Assembly (NCBI RefSeq): GCF_000283155.1
Contig: NW_004454163.1
Coordinates: 21,072,742 to 21,136,741, forward strand
Direction of reading: 5' to 3'
Source of the DNA: Ceratotherium simum simum
Taxonomy: Eukaryota; Chordata; Mammalia; Perissodactyla; Rhinocerotidae
Length of the DNA: 64,000 bases
How positions within the stretch are numbered: position 1 is the first letter of the stretch; every line of letters begins with the position of its first letter. The notes under the pieces were generated by a model. The model worked only from the letters and a program-made list of their open reading frames with translations, searched no databases and was not told the DNA's origin. Positions 10,831 to 21,479 of this stretch are shown one piece after another. The translations under genes were made by a program, and so were the position numbers.

Positions 10831-11464
10831 GGAGCTGGAATGTTTGAGAGGATGGCTTCTGCTGTATATCCTACACTGAGAAGGAAGAAGAGGGTGAGGG
10901 ATGGGAGAGAGAAGAGGTAGGAGGAAGTCCTGGTGGTCCTAGTGGCACCCATGCAGTAAAGAAATAAGCAAAAGCAGTTATGAAGATATATCTTTAAATG
11001 CTTTCTCTGTTGAACTTTTCCCATTAACTTTGTGAAGAGCAATGATTGTATTCAGCTACAGTGTCTATTAATTTTGAAGATAAAGATAGAGATTTGATAG
11101 GTATTTTTGTCACTCTTTGTCATTCTTTCTTCTTTTCCTTTCTCTCTTTTTCAAGTCATTGATACAGGCTTTAATTTAAAGAATGCTATATCTAGTAGAC
11201 TTCTGATACTGTTTAATTGCTTTTTTTTAATCTAACTTGAACAGACCTAGGTTATTGTGTGGCGAGTTTACAGTTCTTTATGTCACACGTGTTTGTTGAT
11301 GGTAAGGATCCAAGGAGCCTGGGGGTTACCAAAAGGTGGCTGCTGTCATTCTCTGAGGCCTGTGTAATTAAGAGCCTTTCCCTTGGAGCTGTAAATGAGA
11401 ACATGTGCTGTAAAAGCATCTTGAGGGAGAGAAAAGTTATCAGGTACATCAGTTTGGATTTCAT
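10831..11464. other. Unassigned sequence, no gene seen
   Basis: Includes a purine-rich stretch (10878-10925). Overlapping open frames of 81 and 74 codons on opposite strands at 11252-11504 have no supporting features. Confidence 0.45.
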
Positions 11465-11840
11465 CCAATTGAACACAATAGAACACTCAAATACAGGGAG
11501 TTAAGCAAATGAAAAGGTATTTATTTTTCATATGACAAGAAGTTGAGAGGCAGAGACTGCCAGCTTTAGTTCAGTGGATCTATGATGTTAGGGCTTCTGT
11601 CTCTTCAATTTTCCAGGCTTTTCCGCATGGACACGTGAGGGCTGCTGCAGCTCCAGTCAGCATGTCAGCATTCAAGGAAGGAAGAAGGGAGAAGAGAGAA
11701 GGGGAAAGGAGGAAAGAGAAAGAGGAACGGTTAACATCAACTTTTCAGGAAATGCAAATGCCCTCCCAAAGCCTTCCCTCATATCTCATTGGCCAGAATT
11801 TTCCCTTCTACCCACAATTTGGGTCCTACAATTTGACTAA
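11465..11840. repeat. Old interspersed repeat, family not named
   Basis: 'aggtatttatttttcatatg', 'gggctgctgcagctccagtc', a purine-rich 'ggaaggaagaagggagaaga' run and 'atatctcattggccagaa' occur together in a widely dispersed mammalian repeat that I recognise by pattern but cannot name with confidence. Confidence 0.4.
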
Positions 11841-12510
11841 GACATTTGCACAATTCTTTAATAATCTAAGAGGAACCAAGACAGGGGAACAGAGAGCTTT
11901 CTATAATGTGCAAATGATTTAAGGACATTAACTTGTGAAGACAAACTATGGATCTCAGAGTCCCCCTTAAATACTCATCTGTGTCTGGAATTAAGAGAAA
12001 GCAAGTAGGGAGATGAAAATTTTGGTAACTCTCCACTGAAATGAAATCGTCTGAAGTATAGAATATAAAATTGGTCGTAAAAGCTCTTCTCATGATTTTG
12101 CTGCAGCCATTTTCTGAAAAAAGATCGATTTATGAGCAATTTCTTCATAGCGTCTGTTTTTTATTGTAAACATGGTGAGATGAGCCTCTGGGCTGTCGCA
12201 TTCTGGAGCCCAAGTCGGTTTCAGGAGATCATCTGTCTCCATTTGAGAGTTGTATTTCGGTAATTGAGACCAGAGCTTGACTCCTTGTGTCCACAATGCT
12301 ACTAAATCGAATTAGGGATTTCATGGGAAGAACAATGAAGGCCCAAATTCTGTTACTATGCTATTTACTTAATATGTATGAACATACAGATCTTTTAAGA
12401 GGTAATATAAAACAGGCACTGTATTCTTGGGCTCTAAGGGCTGGTTTTAGAAAATGTGTTTGGTAACATAACTCTGATTGTTTGAGGGGACTTTGAGCAT
12501 CTAAGAGGGA
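11841..12510. other. Unassigned, unique-looking sequence
   Basis: No repeat signature. The part from about 12080 to 12350 is balanced in composition and free of simple repeats, which could fit a conserved non-coding element. This cannot be judged without an alignment. Confidence 0.35.
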
Positions 12511-12514
12511 GGTT

Positions 12515-12655
12515 TGAATTAGCCCCTTTTTATAAATGAGGAAACCAGGGGCCAGGAGAGTTAAGGAACTTGCCTGAAGTTTCCCAAATAGAGCTGAGAT
12601 ACAAAGTGAGTCTTGTCTGATCCATGGACCTTCTTCTTCATAAGGAGGACACGCT
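12515..12655 (-). repeat. MIR SINE, antisense
   Basis: 'ttataaatgaggaaaccagg', 'gccaggagagttaaggaact' and 'tgcctgaagtttcccaa' are the reversed MIR core. Confidence 0.7.
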
Positions 12656-13565
12656 AAGCTACTGCCAAGCTCCACAAAATGAGTAAGATAGGGTGTATCT
12701 AGGTAAAGCAATGAGGTCCAGATTGAAAAGATTGTCCTGTAAGCCCGAGGTCACGTGGTTTGGTGTTGGCGCTCTGCCCCTGTGATTTAGTGTACGTGTG
12801 TGGTACAATGATTTAGACGAGAATCCGTGAGCTCATTCTTGCTGTGGATGTGGGTGCTGTCTGTCTGTTACTGCTCCCCAACACACAGGGGAAACTGGCC
12901 CCAGATGTTTGTCCTCTCAGATGTCCACCTGGTCCTGGGCCTGTGCCCCTGTGGACATAGCATGTCCTCATACTGCAGTCACCATTACACACTCGGCCAC
13001 TAGTTGCACACCGAACCCGCTGACTTGGCCTCCCAGAGGCAGGACACAGCCCCACTGCCCCTTAGCTCCCCAACCCTTGTGAGGAGACTGAACATTTTTG
13101 AAAGAGTGTATACCAAGGGGGAAGAGTTTAAAAAAAAACAAATGAAAAGGTGCAGAAAGAAAGGTGCATTTAGCAGGAGTATTTCTGGCCACAGATGGGC
13201 TTGGCTGGCACAGCTCATTTTTCTTCATTTCCATCCTGTCTAAGGGACTCTAATCCAAAGCCTGCCCTTGGAAGTTTCTCCTTTGCCTTCTCTCCTGTGG
13301 GTGCCTATCCCCTTGGAGGTACTCCAGGTGGGGTAGGTGAACATATGCCAGAGCAAGTGTATATGGATGCACTTCACGTTCAAAGGCTTTTCTTTGTGGA
13401 TGGCGAAGGCTCGTTTTCCCATATATTTTTTTAATGCCATGACTTTGAGTGGATATTAATAGTACTGGAAAAATAGGAATAAAGTAAACAGAAAAGTTTT
13501 ATTTACCTTCCTGTTTTCATCTCCAGCTCTCTAGTGTCAGGCTTGACACTCCTCAAAACAAACCA
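12656..13565. other. Unassigned sequence, no gene seen
   Basis: Moderately GC-rich for this window (especially 12840-13080). Four overlapping frames of 72-88 codons cover 12968-13243 on both strands, which argues against any being real. No splice-site-flanked exon is convincing. Confidence 0.45.
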
Positions 13566-13574
13566 TTAATATAT

Positions 13575-13660
13575 TTTGTACATAGGTACACACGTGTAAA
13601 TATCCACATACATGTGTACATGTGTATTTTTTTTACACATATACACACATATCTCTGTGT
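13575..13660. repeat. Degenerate CA/TG-rich low-complexity run
   Basis: Alternating 'tacacacgtg', 'catacatgtg', a T8 run and 'acacatatacacacatat' make an interrupted purine-pyrimidine tract. Confidence 0.6.
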
Positions 13661-13988
13661 TTGGGATATAGCTGGTTAGAGTGCTGGACTAATGGGTTGA
13701 GCACACCTTTACGCATTTTTCAAGCTCCCTTCTCCTTTAAGCAATTTAGCCATACCTATCATGAGTTACAGGTTTCACTGGGGCTTCCAGACTAAGACAG
13801 AGTAGGAAGAAGAATCTGGCCACCCGCCTCCAGAAAAATTGGCCATGAACCCTGTGAATAGATCATTGTTTCATATAGCTCTAGAAGGTGAGAGGATGGT
13901 GTAAAAAGACTGGGCAGGATTCTACTCTGCTGTACACAGGGTCACTAGGAGTCAGAATTGATTGGACAGCACCACCACCACCAACAAA
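13660..13988 (+). repeat. tRNA-headed SINE with RTE-like body
   Basis: The left end 'tagctggttagagtgctgga' resembles a tRNA box A region. The body has 'gcttccagactaagacagag', 'aatctggccacccgcctcc', 'ggccatgaaccctgtgaata' and 'gggtcactaggagtcagaat', ending at CAC repeats. That body follows the 5' region of RTE/BovB-type LINEs known in Laurasiatheria. The family name is not certain. Confidence 0.5.
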
Positions 13989-14124
13989 TCATGAGTTGCA
14001 AGAATGGACATACTCTTGGATACAGTAATTCCTCCTTGGGAAATGATACCAAGGAAATCATTTAAAAGAAAGAGGAAGTTATAAAATACATCAATGTATT
14101 TCTTTGACACATGGAGGTATATTA

Positions 14125-14304
14125 ATTTACAGTTTACAAAGCCTTTTCACACATATTATCTCATTTCATCTTCACAACAACCCTCTGGAGCAGGTGGTTT
14201 TATTTTTCCTCTTTATTTTATAAATGAAGGAACAGGCTTAGAGAGATGGTGTGGTTTCTTTAAGTTTGCACAGCTGAATGAGTGGTAGAGTTGAGAAAGT
14301 TCTC
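14125..14304 (-). repeat. MIR SINE, antisense, first part
   Basis: 'tcacacatattatctcattt', 'catcttcacaacaaccctct', 'ataaatgaaggaacaggctt' and 'gcacagctgaatgagtggta' follow the reversed MIR. The MIR tail appears to resume at 14412-14460 ('atcgagatcttcaggcttca'), after the 107-bp segment. Confidence 0.7.
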
Positions 14305-14411
14305 CTTAGTTCAGAGAGCAGGGAAACCCAACCAAGAAAGATGGGACATTAGTCAAAAAGATCCACAACAAAGCACTTGAATGTGTATGTGCTTTGAGAG
14401 AGGAAATGGGA
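14305..14411 (+). repeat. 107-bp duplicated segment, left arm
   Basis: This arm is an ungapped inverted match to 15883-15989, with 14 mismatches in 107 bp (about 87% identity), including a perfect 29-bp core at 14353-14381. It seems to split an antisense MIR, so this copy is probably the inserted one. Confidence 0.75.
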
Positions 14412-14804
14412 ATCGAGATCTTCAGGCTTCAAGTTCGGTGTTCTCTTTACCACACGATTATCTCTTCCCAGTGAGAATGAACTTAATGAACATCATGAAG
14501 GCCTTACCTACCATAATTACAGAGACTATGAAACAGGGTGGAAAGTGTTTGTGGCATAATTTAAGTTACGATATGAAATAAAAAAGTTATATCTATAGTA
14601 TAATTATGTGTGTAATATATGTATATTTAAGGATGAAAATTGGAAGGAACTTGGAAAAATAAATAGGCTGTTATGAAGGGTGATTCTGTGTGATGCCAGA
14701 CTGGGTTCTCTACAGGTGGTGTTAAGGAGATTGTAATGAAATTTTAATATTTTTTGCTTAATATAGGTAAAATTAACAATAGATTAAAAAAATCCAAATA
14801 CTAA

Positions 14805-15010
14805 TAAAAATGAACATTTGAGTGCAAGTACTGAGCCAAGTGCTTTTCATGCCTAATTCTATTTAATCACAACTCCAGGAGGTACATATTGTGATAATTT
14901 CCACTTTGTAGTTGAGAACCTCAAGTCTTAGGATGATTAAACAACTTCTCCATGGTTATAATGCTAGAAGTCAACTGGGGGCACTTGAGTTTATGCTCTG
15001 TTTCCTCCAA
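14805..15010 (-). repeat. MIR SINE, antisense
   Basis: 'actgagccaagtgcttttca', 'tttaatcacaactccagg', 'ttgagaacctcaagtcttag' and 'ccatggttataatgctagaa' keep the reversed MIR order, with strong divergence. Confidence 0.6.
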
Positions 15011-15882
15011 TCCCCAAATACCAACAATCCTTCAATGTGTGTCCTGTAGAGAGGACAGTTGGTCATTAAACTGTCCAACTCATCTTATGTGTTGATGTGT
15101 CTACACAGACTCTTTGTCTCATCATGGAAGAACTTTAATTGATTGACAGATGTTAGCCATTCACAGAGAGTCTAATTACTTAGGAACTCTTTGTGGGCCT
15201 TCTACATGTACTAGATGAAATGCATTCAGGAAGTAGAGATTTACAACCTCCTTTGCAAAACAGGGGTCCAGAATAGCAGAGGCTGCTGTGAAGGGTGATT
15301 GTGAATGTGCTGCCAACACTGGGTCCTCTACAGGTTTAATGGCAGCATTGACCAGAATTTTAGCTCATGTGGTAGGGGCATTTGAAAATTCATGAGATGC
15401 AGAAGAGGGGACCACATCTTCCACCCCAAGGAACAGTGCTAGCCCCAGGCTTTTTCGTAAATCTCCAGGAAGAAAGCCAGTATTTTCTTGCTCTCGATCT
15501 GAATTGGTAGGATAAATGCCTCAGTTCTCTACTTGACTTTGCCCAAGCTTTAACTCTTTGCTGCAAAGAAAAGAAAAGTTGTCCTCTACTAGCAGAAGGA
15601 AGCAGCCTGAGTTTCTTGGTTCTAATGGGACTGGAATTTTTCCTCCTGGGACTTGAGTAATGAACCCATTGTAGAAATATCCTTCTTGCTGCAAGTTACA
15701 ACATCGCCGGTCTGCGGGGGCAGATTGCTCTTTGAAAGAGAGATTTACAGAAGGTTTTGGAGAATGGAACACAAAGCTGTTTTTTCATGCAGCCCCCATG
15801 AGAGAGCTGGCCTTCCAGGTATCTCTCCTTCATAGGATGGAGTTTTTAATCTGTAGGCATCAGGTTCCTTACTCCTTACCTT
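15011..15882. other. Unassigned sequence between duplicated segments
   Basis: Contains a diverged direct copy (15281-15363) of 14666-14748. The remainder is unique-looking, with no gene or named repeat. Confidence 0.4.
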
Positions 15883-15989
15883 TCCCATTTCCTCTTTCAA
15901 ATCATGTGCACTTTCAAGTGCTTTGTTGTGGATCTTTTTGATTAGTGTCATATCTTTCTTGGTTGGGTTTCCTTGCTTTCCAAACTAAG
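15883..15989 (-). repeat. 107-bp duplicated segment, right arm
   Basis: Inverted partner of 14305-14411. Its perfect core lies at 15913-15941. The surrounding sequence is not a MIR, so this may be the source copy, or both may be members of one unnamed repeat family. Confidence 0.75.
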
Positions 15990-16485
15990 CAAAATAGAAT
16001 CACCCTGCTCTGTCCCTGCCTCCTTTTGTTTACTTCTTTCAATTATTTTAAATCTTGAAATGTGTTCTTGTTCTGGGGCTTTTATTCTTTGGTGTGAAAC
16101 TGGTCCAATATTAATGCTCCTTAATGCTATGCATAGCATTCCTCCTCTGCAAAGCACTCCATGAAGATTAACTAATTAATTCTCTCAACTCCCTTTGTCC
16201 TGTAGGGACAATTACTAGTTGGCTAACAATAGGAAGAAGAAGAAAAATGATTCTTACTCTTTTCATAAGTGTCTTCAAGCTTCAAAGCACATCCCACCAT
16301 TAGCTAGAATATAGAATAGGGGAAAGAGAGAGGAGAGGAGACATTTGAGAGAAAGTCCTCTGTCACCTTCACGAAATTCTCTATCAAGGACTTTGGTGCA
16401 GGTTCTTTAGGGGATAAACTATGTGAAGCCAGCTTTGTCTAACTACTTAGGTATGAGATTAATTCTTATGCTAGTTTTCCTTCTG
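15990..16485. other. Unassigned sequence
   Basis: No gene or named repeat seen. There is a short GA-rich run at 16320-16340. Confidence 0.4.
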
Positions 16486-16487
16486 AT

Positions 16488-16625
16488 TTAGAATCCTAGA
16501 ACGTTAGACGATTCTGAACTTGGAGACACAATAATTCAACTACTTGCCTTTACAGATGTGAAAACTAAGGCAGAGAAAGCTTAGATTATCTCAAGGTCAC
16601 ACAGGCTAGGTTGGTTTGTTCCTTG
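16488..16625. repeat. Old MIR/L3-tail-like repeat
   Basis: 'gaatcctagaacgttagacg', 'gaacttggagacacaataat', 'tttacagatgtgaaaactaa' and 'tcaaggtcacacaggcta' are the spaced motifs of an old mammalian repeat tail. The same arrangement recurs at 43478 and 51325. Confidence 0.5.
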
Positions 16626-17085
16626 GCATGTCCTTGGCTTCTCTGTTAGATAAGGTGTCTGCTCACCTTGAAGGTCTTATGGGAATGTATTAAATGATCG
16701 GGTCACTGGCCAATGCTGGGCTTAGATATTGGGCTACGCTCAGCGTCTGCGTATGGTTCCTGAGTGAAGTGGAGGTTACTTGCACTGTTGTGCAAAAATA
16801 CTCTCTTAGTACGTTTGGGGAAAATGAGATATAGAATACATCATTTATCTTCAAAGAGAGTCAACAGATATTTGATTTAAGCACACACTCCGTTACGGAG
16901 TTCATTGTAGCAAATTCTGTAATTATAAGTTTTATGGCAACTCCTACTACTAAACCATTTTCATCCCTCTCCTAGCTGTCTGAAAAACCACAAATTGGGT
17001 GGAAATTTTTGTGGCTGGACTCTGCCTGGTAGAGAATGGATGGTTTCTGGGCACACACAGAAGGAAAGAAAATCTCATTAGCTGC
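16626..17085. other. Unassigned sequence
   Basis: No gene or named repeat seen. Confidence 0.4.
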
Positions 17086-17087
17086 CT

Positions 17088-17123
17088 CTAAGTTATTGTT
17101 TTTTTTTTTTTTCTAAGTTATTG
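17088..17123 (-). mobile_element. Tail-only poly(T) insertion with target-site duplication
   Basis: A T14 run (17099-17112) is flanked exactly by the 11-bp direct repeat 'ctaagttattg' (17088-17098 and 17113-17123). This is the footprint of an L1-machinery insertion that copied only the poly(A) tail, antisense here. Confidence 0.6.
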
Positions 17124-17635
17124 TTGAATGGGAAGAAATGTAAGCATATTCCTCTTCCAGTTTGTAAAAGAGTTGAATGTTTCTTTTCTCTGTATTGTGA
17201 AATTGTGAAAAACGAGGCAGAAAGCCCTCATTTTAAAAGCGATATAGAATCTCTAAGAAGTGTTGGGAGAAAAAATGCTGTACAGAGTCACTTCTAAGCT
17301 TGCCCTGGATGGGGCTGCTCATGATTTCAGCATCTACTCTGCCAGTGTTTATGCTTTACATTTGCCTCTGCTCTGTCTTGATCGTTGTGTTCTTGGAACC
17401 CTGAATTCCTGGAGTTAGACAAGGGATGTGAAACCCTAGCTTGGCAGAGAGAGGCTTGGCATGCATCCTGGTTTGTGGTCATTTCTGAGGGAGTAGGATC
17501 TAGCCTCAAGGGGTAAGTAGATGAAACTGGTTTTGTACAGGGTTTATAGAGTGCCACATGCCAACAGGTGCCTGACAAACATTTTCTGAGGACCCATAGT
17601 TCTGGAACAGGATTCCAGACACTTGAAAAAATCTT
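17124..17635. other. Unassigned sequence
   Basis: No gene or named repeat. A 113-codon minus-strand frame (17327-17668) shows no domain. Confidence 0.4.
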
Positions 17636-17639
17636 CCTC

Positions 17640-18122
17640 ACTCTGTCTTGAAATGTAACTTTTACCACTTACATGAGCAGACTTCTTATCCTCCAGTCAG
17701 TCACATGACTGTCTTCTCTAAGTGTTGTGTTTTTGATGCTGAACTCCCTCACTCCATCTTTCCATGGATTCTGAGTCTAAGTCATCTTTCAAGGATTACC
17801 TCAGTTTCTTGGTTTCCTCCATCTCCCCAAGCCTCTCCTGATTATCTTAGGTGATAAGTAAAAAACTTAAATTTTAAAACTTAAGGCGATAAGTTCTCAT
17901 TCTCAATACTCAGGAAGTATTTATTTGTCATACTCCCAGATTAAAATGCTTGCTTACAAATGTTTTATATGGTTCACAAATTGTTTTGTATACATTGCTT
18001 GTCTCCCTGCATAGGTTATAAGTGCTGTGGGAACAGGGACTGTCTTCTTTTATGTACCCAACTTTAGTATTTAGGGGAATTCTAAGACACAGTATATGCT
18101 TAATTAACAGTCATTGAGTTGT
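17640..18122 (+). repeat. L2 LINE 3' region, sense
   Basis: 'tcatctttcaaggattacct', 'gtctccctgcataggttata', 'gtgctgtgggaacagggact' and the diverged tail 'cacagtatatgcttaattaa' fit L2. The 5' half is weak. Confidence 0.5.
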
Positions 18123-18134
18123 AATATAGTACAT

Positions 18135-18262
18135 GTAGGGAATGCTTTCTTTCCCTTATAAGGTATAAACTCTTTAAGGACAAATCTTTTAGTAATTCAT
18201 CCTTTTGTTCCTTACACTCATTGGATCCTTAATAAATATTTGTTAAATGAATTATTTGTGAT
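18135..18262 (+). repeat. Second L2 LINE 3' end, sense
   Basis: 'aaactctttaaggacaaatc', 'ttcatccttttgttccttac' and the tail 'taataaatatttgttaaatg' form a separate L2 terminus right behind the previous one. Confidence 0.65.
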
Positions 18263-19060
18263 CACCTGAGCCTTTCAGAGAGGTCATTTGTCATTAGCTT
18301 CCTCCCAAATCTCCAGGGACTCATCACTCTTACAGACATTGATGACTCCACTTCTGGTGGAACGTTTTCATAGCTATGGCTAATTATTTACAGTGATCAT
18401 AAATGCATGGGATTGTTTTTGGATGCTATTGATTTTCCTCTAATATCCATGTCTTTGCAAAAATTGTTTCTATGGAAAGTGCCCATTGTGTCTTTTTTCT
18501 TCATCCTTCATACACAAAGATAAGAATTTGAAAAATAGTATTATTGCCTTATTATGCACCCTATGTCATTGTATTATTACCTTCAGCATCCTTAAACCTT
18601 ATTTGAAAATAGGTGGAGATAAAAGTATTGAATAAAAGTATTCTTAAAGCACTGACCTGTGTAACCTGAAACAAAAATTCCTATAGCCGTTCCTCAGCCT
18701 CTATCCCTTCTTCTCTAATGCTGTGGATTCATAACTGTACAGTTGTAGGTGCTGTCAGGGTGGTCTTCCTGCATTCTTATTCTTTACCACGTGGTATCAT
18801 GGACACTTAGCCTGAGAACCTCGAATCCCAGCTTCTCCATTGGTCTGGTTAACTTTTCTTGAAAATTTATTTTCTTACTTTAAAAAAAGCTCACAAGTAT
18901 TATTTCCTAAAGTAATAAACTTATTTTTGAGGTGGATTCTGTTATCACCCTGTAAATATTCCTTTGCTAATGAAATTATTAATACATTGTAATTTACATA
19001 GTTCTTCAGACACAGTAAATATTTTGAAATATCCAAATAGGAAAAGATATTTTGTTTATC
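18263..19060. other. Unassigned sequence, no gene seen
   Basis: About 800 bp without recognisable repeats or coding signal. It becomes A/T-rich after 18850. Confidence 0.45.
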
Positions 19061-19061
19061 T

Positions 19062-19640
19062 CTTCATTTAATAAATGTACTCAACATCTACTCTGATTCT
19101 CTGTTTTTTGATGAGGAAGATTGGCCCTGAGCTAACATCTGTGCCAGTCTTCCTCTATTTTATATATGGGACACTGCCAGAGCCTGGCTTGAAGTGTGTT
19201 GTAGGTCCGCGCCTGGGATCCGAACCTGCAAACCCTGGGCTGATGAAGCAGAATGTACCAAACTTAACCACTGCGCCACCGGGCCAGCCCCTACTCTGAT
19301 AGTTAGTGAAACACTAACAAAAGGATGCATCTTATCCCTGCTTTCTGGAGGTTTACAGTCTAGAAGGTGATCAGAACAACATCAGAGTTAAGGATCTGAG
19401 ACCTGAAATAGAGGCAGAGGCTGTACATCTGGGGTCTGGGTTCTCAGAGAAAAGAACCATTTGTTATGATTTTGAGTAATCTGAGAAGCCTTTCATAAGA
19501 GGAAGCTTTGAAATGAAACCTTGATGATTGAGTAGATGAAGAAAGGGATGGGGTGGGAGTTAGGGAAGACTACTGTAGGCCAAGGAAAGAGCTGAAAGAA
19601 AGACTGATAGATAAGAGTGCATGAGTAGTTTAGAGAGGAA
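19062..19640 (-). repeat. L2 LINE 3' end, antisense, split by ERE copy 2
   Basis: 'cttcatttaataaatgtact' before the ERE and 'ttatccctgctttctggagg', 'tttacagtctagaag' and 'taggccaaggaaagagctg' after it make one reversed L2. Removing the ERE (19098-19290) restores continuity. Confidence 0.7.
19098..19290 (-). mobile_element. ERE SINE, copy 2 (minus)
   Basis: Read on the minus strand it starts at the 'ggctggcccggtggcgcagt' head (plus-strand end 19290). Box B reads 'gggatccgaacc' on the plus strand at 19215-19226, and there is one tail module. A 10-bp target-site duplication 'ctactctgat' flanks it (19088-19097 and 19291-19300). It is inserted in an L2. Confidence 0.93.
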
Positions 19641-19732
19641 GACCAACATGCTGGGGTGGGATGTCAGGAGGCTGTTGTTTGGGTATATGTGGGATAACAA
19701 AGCACAACAAAACATTAAGACAATCTTTTTCT

Positions 19733-19950
19733 TTTTTTTTTTTTTTAAAGATTTTATTTATTTATTTTTTCCCTCCAAAGCCACAGTAGATTGTTGTATG
19801 TCATAGTTGCACATCCTTCTAGTTGCTGTATGTGGGACGCGGCCTCAGCATGGCCGGAGAAGCGGTGCGTCGGTGCACGCCCGGGATCCGAACCCAGGCC
19901 GCCAGCAGCGGAGCGCGCGCACTTAACCGCTAAGCCACGGGGCCGGCCCC
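19733..19950 (-). mobile_element. ERE SINE, copy 3 (minus, young ERE1-like)
   Basis: The tRNA-like head is intact and CpG-rich (19850-19950), with box B at 19883-19894 and a long T tract at the 3' end. It lacks the TTAGCTCAG tail module, which is replaced by a 'aaagattttatttatttatt' run. The 16-bp target-site duplication 'aagacaatctttttct' is perfect (19717-19732 and 19951-19966), pointing to a recent insertion. Confidence 0.95.
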
Positions 19951-20234
19951 AAGACAATCTTTTTCTAAAGTAAGAAGCCGTACTCATTCCTCTGTTTTAC
20001 TCTTGCTTCTGAAAGGATTAATGTGGCAATATAATTAACACTGTTCCTATAGAGGGACCAAAGTGCTGATGCCAATGCCAGGAGAAGGAAGGTGTTTTGG
20101 AAAGATAGCAGTGGATGCGGAGTTATCAAATCACCTGCAGTGGCACCTCGATTGACTGCAGGAGCCTTGGTTGTATACATTCGGTTAATCACTGGGGTTT
20201 CCCTTGACAAACAGAAAAGTCTCCCGGGAATAGC

Positions 20235-20352
20235 AAACATTAGAAAAACTCAAAGTCAGGGGTCCTGAGGTCTAAACTTGCTGTGTGACCCTGGGGAAAT
20301 CATTTCATCTTTCTAGGTCTTAACATCCTCATCTGAAAAATAAAATGGTTGG
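20235..20352 (+). repeat. MIR SINE, sense
   Basis: 'cttgctgtgtgaccctgggg', 'aaatcatttcatctttctag' and 'catcctcatctgaaaaataa' are the MIR core in order. Confidence 0.75.
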
Positions 20353-20679
20353 ACAAAAAAGCCTTTAAGATTTATTTGGCTCGTCCTACGATTCTCTGGG
20401 TCAAGGTTTTTCAAGCTTTCTTGAACATCTGCTTCTTCAGGAGCCTCACTCCTGAGAGTCGGTGTTAGGAGCTAATTGCACTTTCCACTAAGACTCTCAG
20501 GGTCTCCTCTCTCCCCACAAGGATTACGTCAGCAGGTAGTCCATGCTGAGAGAATCTGCAGTCTTTTCAGACTGATCCAGTCTGCACTGTTCTTCCCCTT
20601 TCTACCTCTAGAGTATTGATTCCTGGAGAAACAAAGACCTATTTTTAAACTTTTCCTGTTTATTAGCACTAGGCCTATT
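20353..20679. other. Unassigned sequence
   Basis: No gene or repeat recognised. Confidence 0.4.
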
Positions 20680-20765
20680 TTAAGAAATCTTTATTGAGAG
20701 TTCCTGGGGGCCAGGTACTGGGGACACAGAGACAAAAATTTGCCTTAAGCAGCACTGTCCAATTG
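20680..20765 (-). repeat. L2 LINE fragment, antisense
   Basis: 'ttattgagagttcctggggg' with 'ccaggtactggggacacaga' matches the reversed L2 tail. Confidence 0.5.
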
Positions 20766-21221
20766 GTAGAACATCCCTGCAGATGAAATAAAGACCTGGC
20801 AGTTTGTCAATTGATGAAATGGACATTTAATAGTTTTTCAAACCTGAAGCCCTAAATATGTACTGATTTTTCCCTTCTATCCCATTAAACAATAATTCTC
20901 CAATATCTCTGAAGGAATACAAGCTCAGGGAAGGGCAAAGATCCTATCAGTCATTGTCAATTTATTGAACACTCACAAAGTGAAGGATGATTTGTAAAAT
21001 CCTGGGGCCAGTGCCCTTGGATGAGTGGCCATAGATTATATGCATGTTCAGCTGATTCCTAAAACTTTAGGATGGAGGGGCCTTATGTCACATTTTTTTC
21101 TCCCTGCTACTTCTCTTTCCCCTCAGCCTCGTCTGGATTCTCTAATTTTTGTCCATTTTTTTCTTCTTCCTCACCTTTCTCTCCATTTTCCTACTCCTTG
21201 ATCAATTTACTTCCCTCATCC
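20766..21221. other. Unassigned sequence
   Basis: No gene seen. It becomes pyrimidine-rich from 21095 up to the poly(T) of the next ERE. Confidence 0.4.
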
Positions 21222-21474
21222 TTTTTTTTTTTTTTTTTGATGAGGAAGATTGGCCCTGAGCTAACATCTGTTGCCAATCTTCCTATTTTTGCTTGAGGAA
21301 GATTGTCACTTGAGCTAACATCTGTGCCAATCTACCTCCACTTTGTATGTGGGACTCTGCCACAGCATGGCTTGATGAGCAGTGTGTAGGTCCATGCCTA
21401 GGATCCAAACCCATGAACCCTGGGCCACTGAAGCAGAGCACACAAACTTAACCACTGCGCCACAGAGCCAGCCC
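21222..21474 (-). mobile_element. ERE SINE, copy 4 (minus)
   Basis: Long T tract, two consecutive tail modules ('cctgagctaacatctgttgc' and 'cttgagctaacatctgtgcc'), box B decayed to 'aggatccaaaccc', and head 'agccagcccc' at the right. Target-site duplication is weak. Loss of CpGs marks an older copy. Confidence 0.92.
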
Positions 21475-21479
21475 CCTCT

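Noticed and set aside
21218..21238. Poly(T) runs as transcription terminators
   Set aside because: These are reversed poly(A) tails of SINEs and L1s, and no pol III gene ends there.
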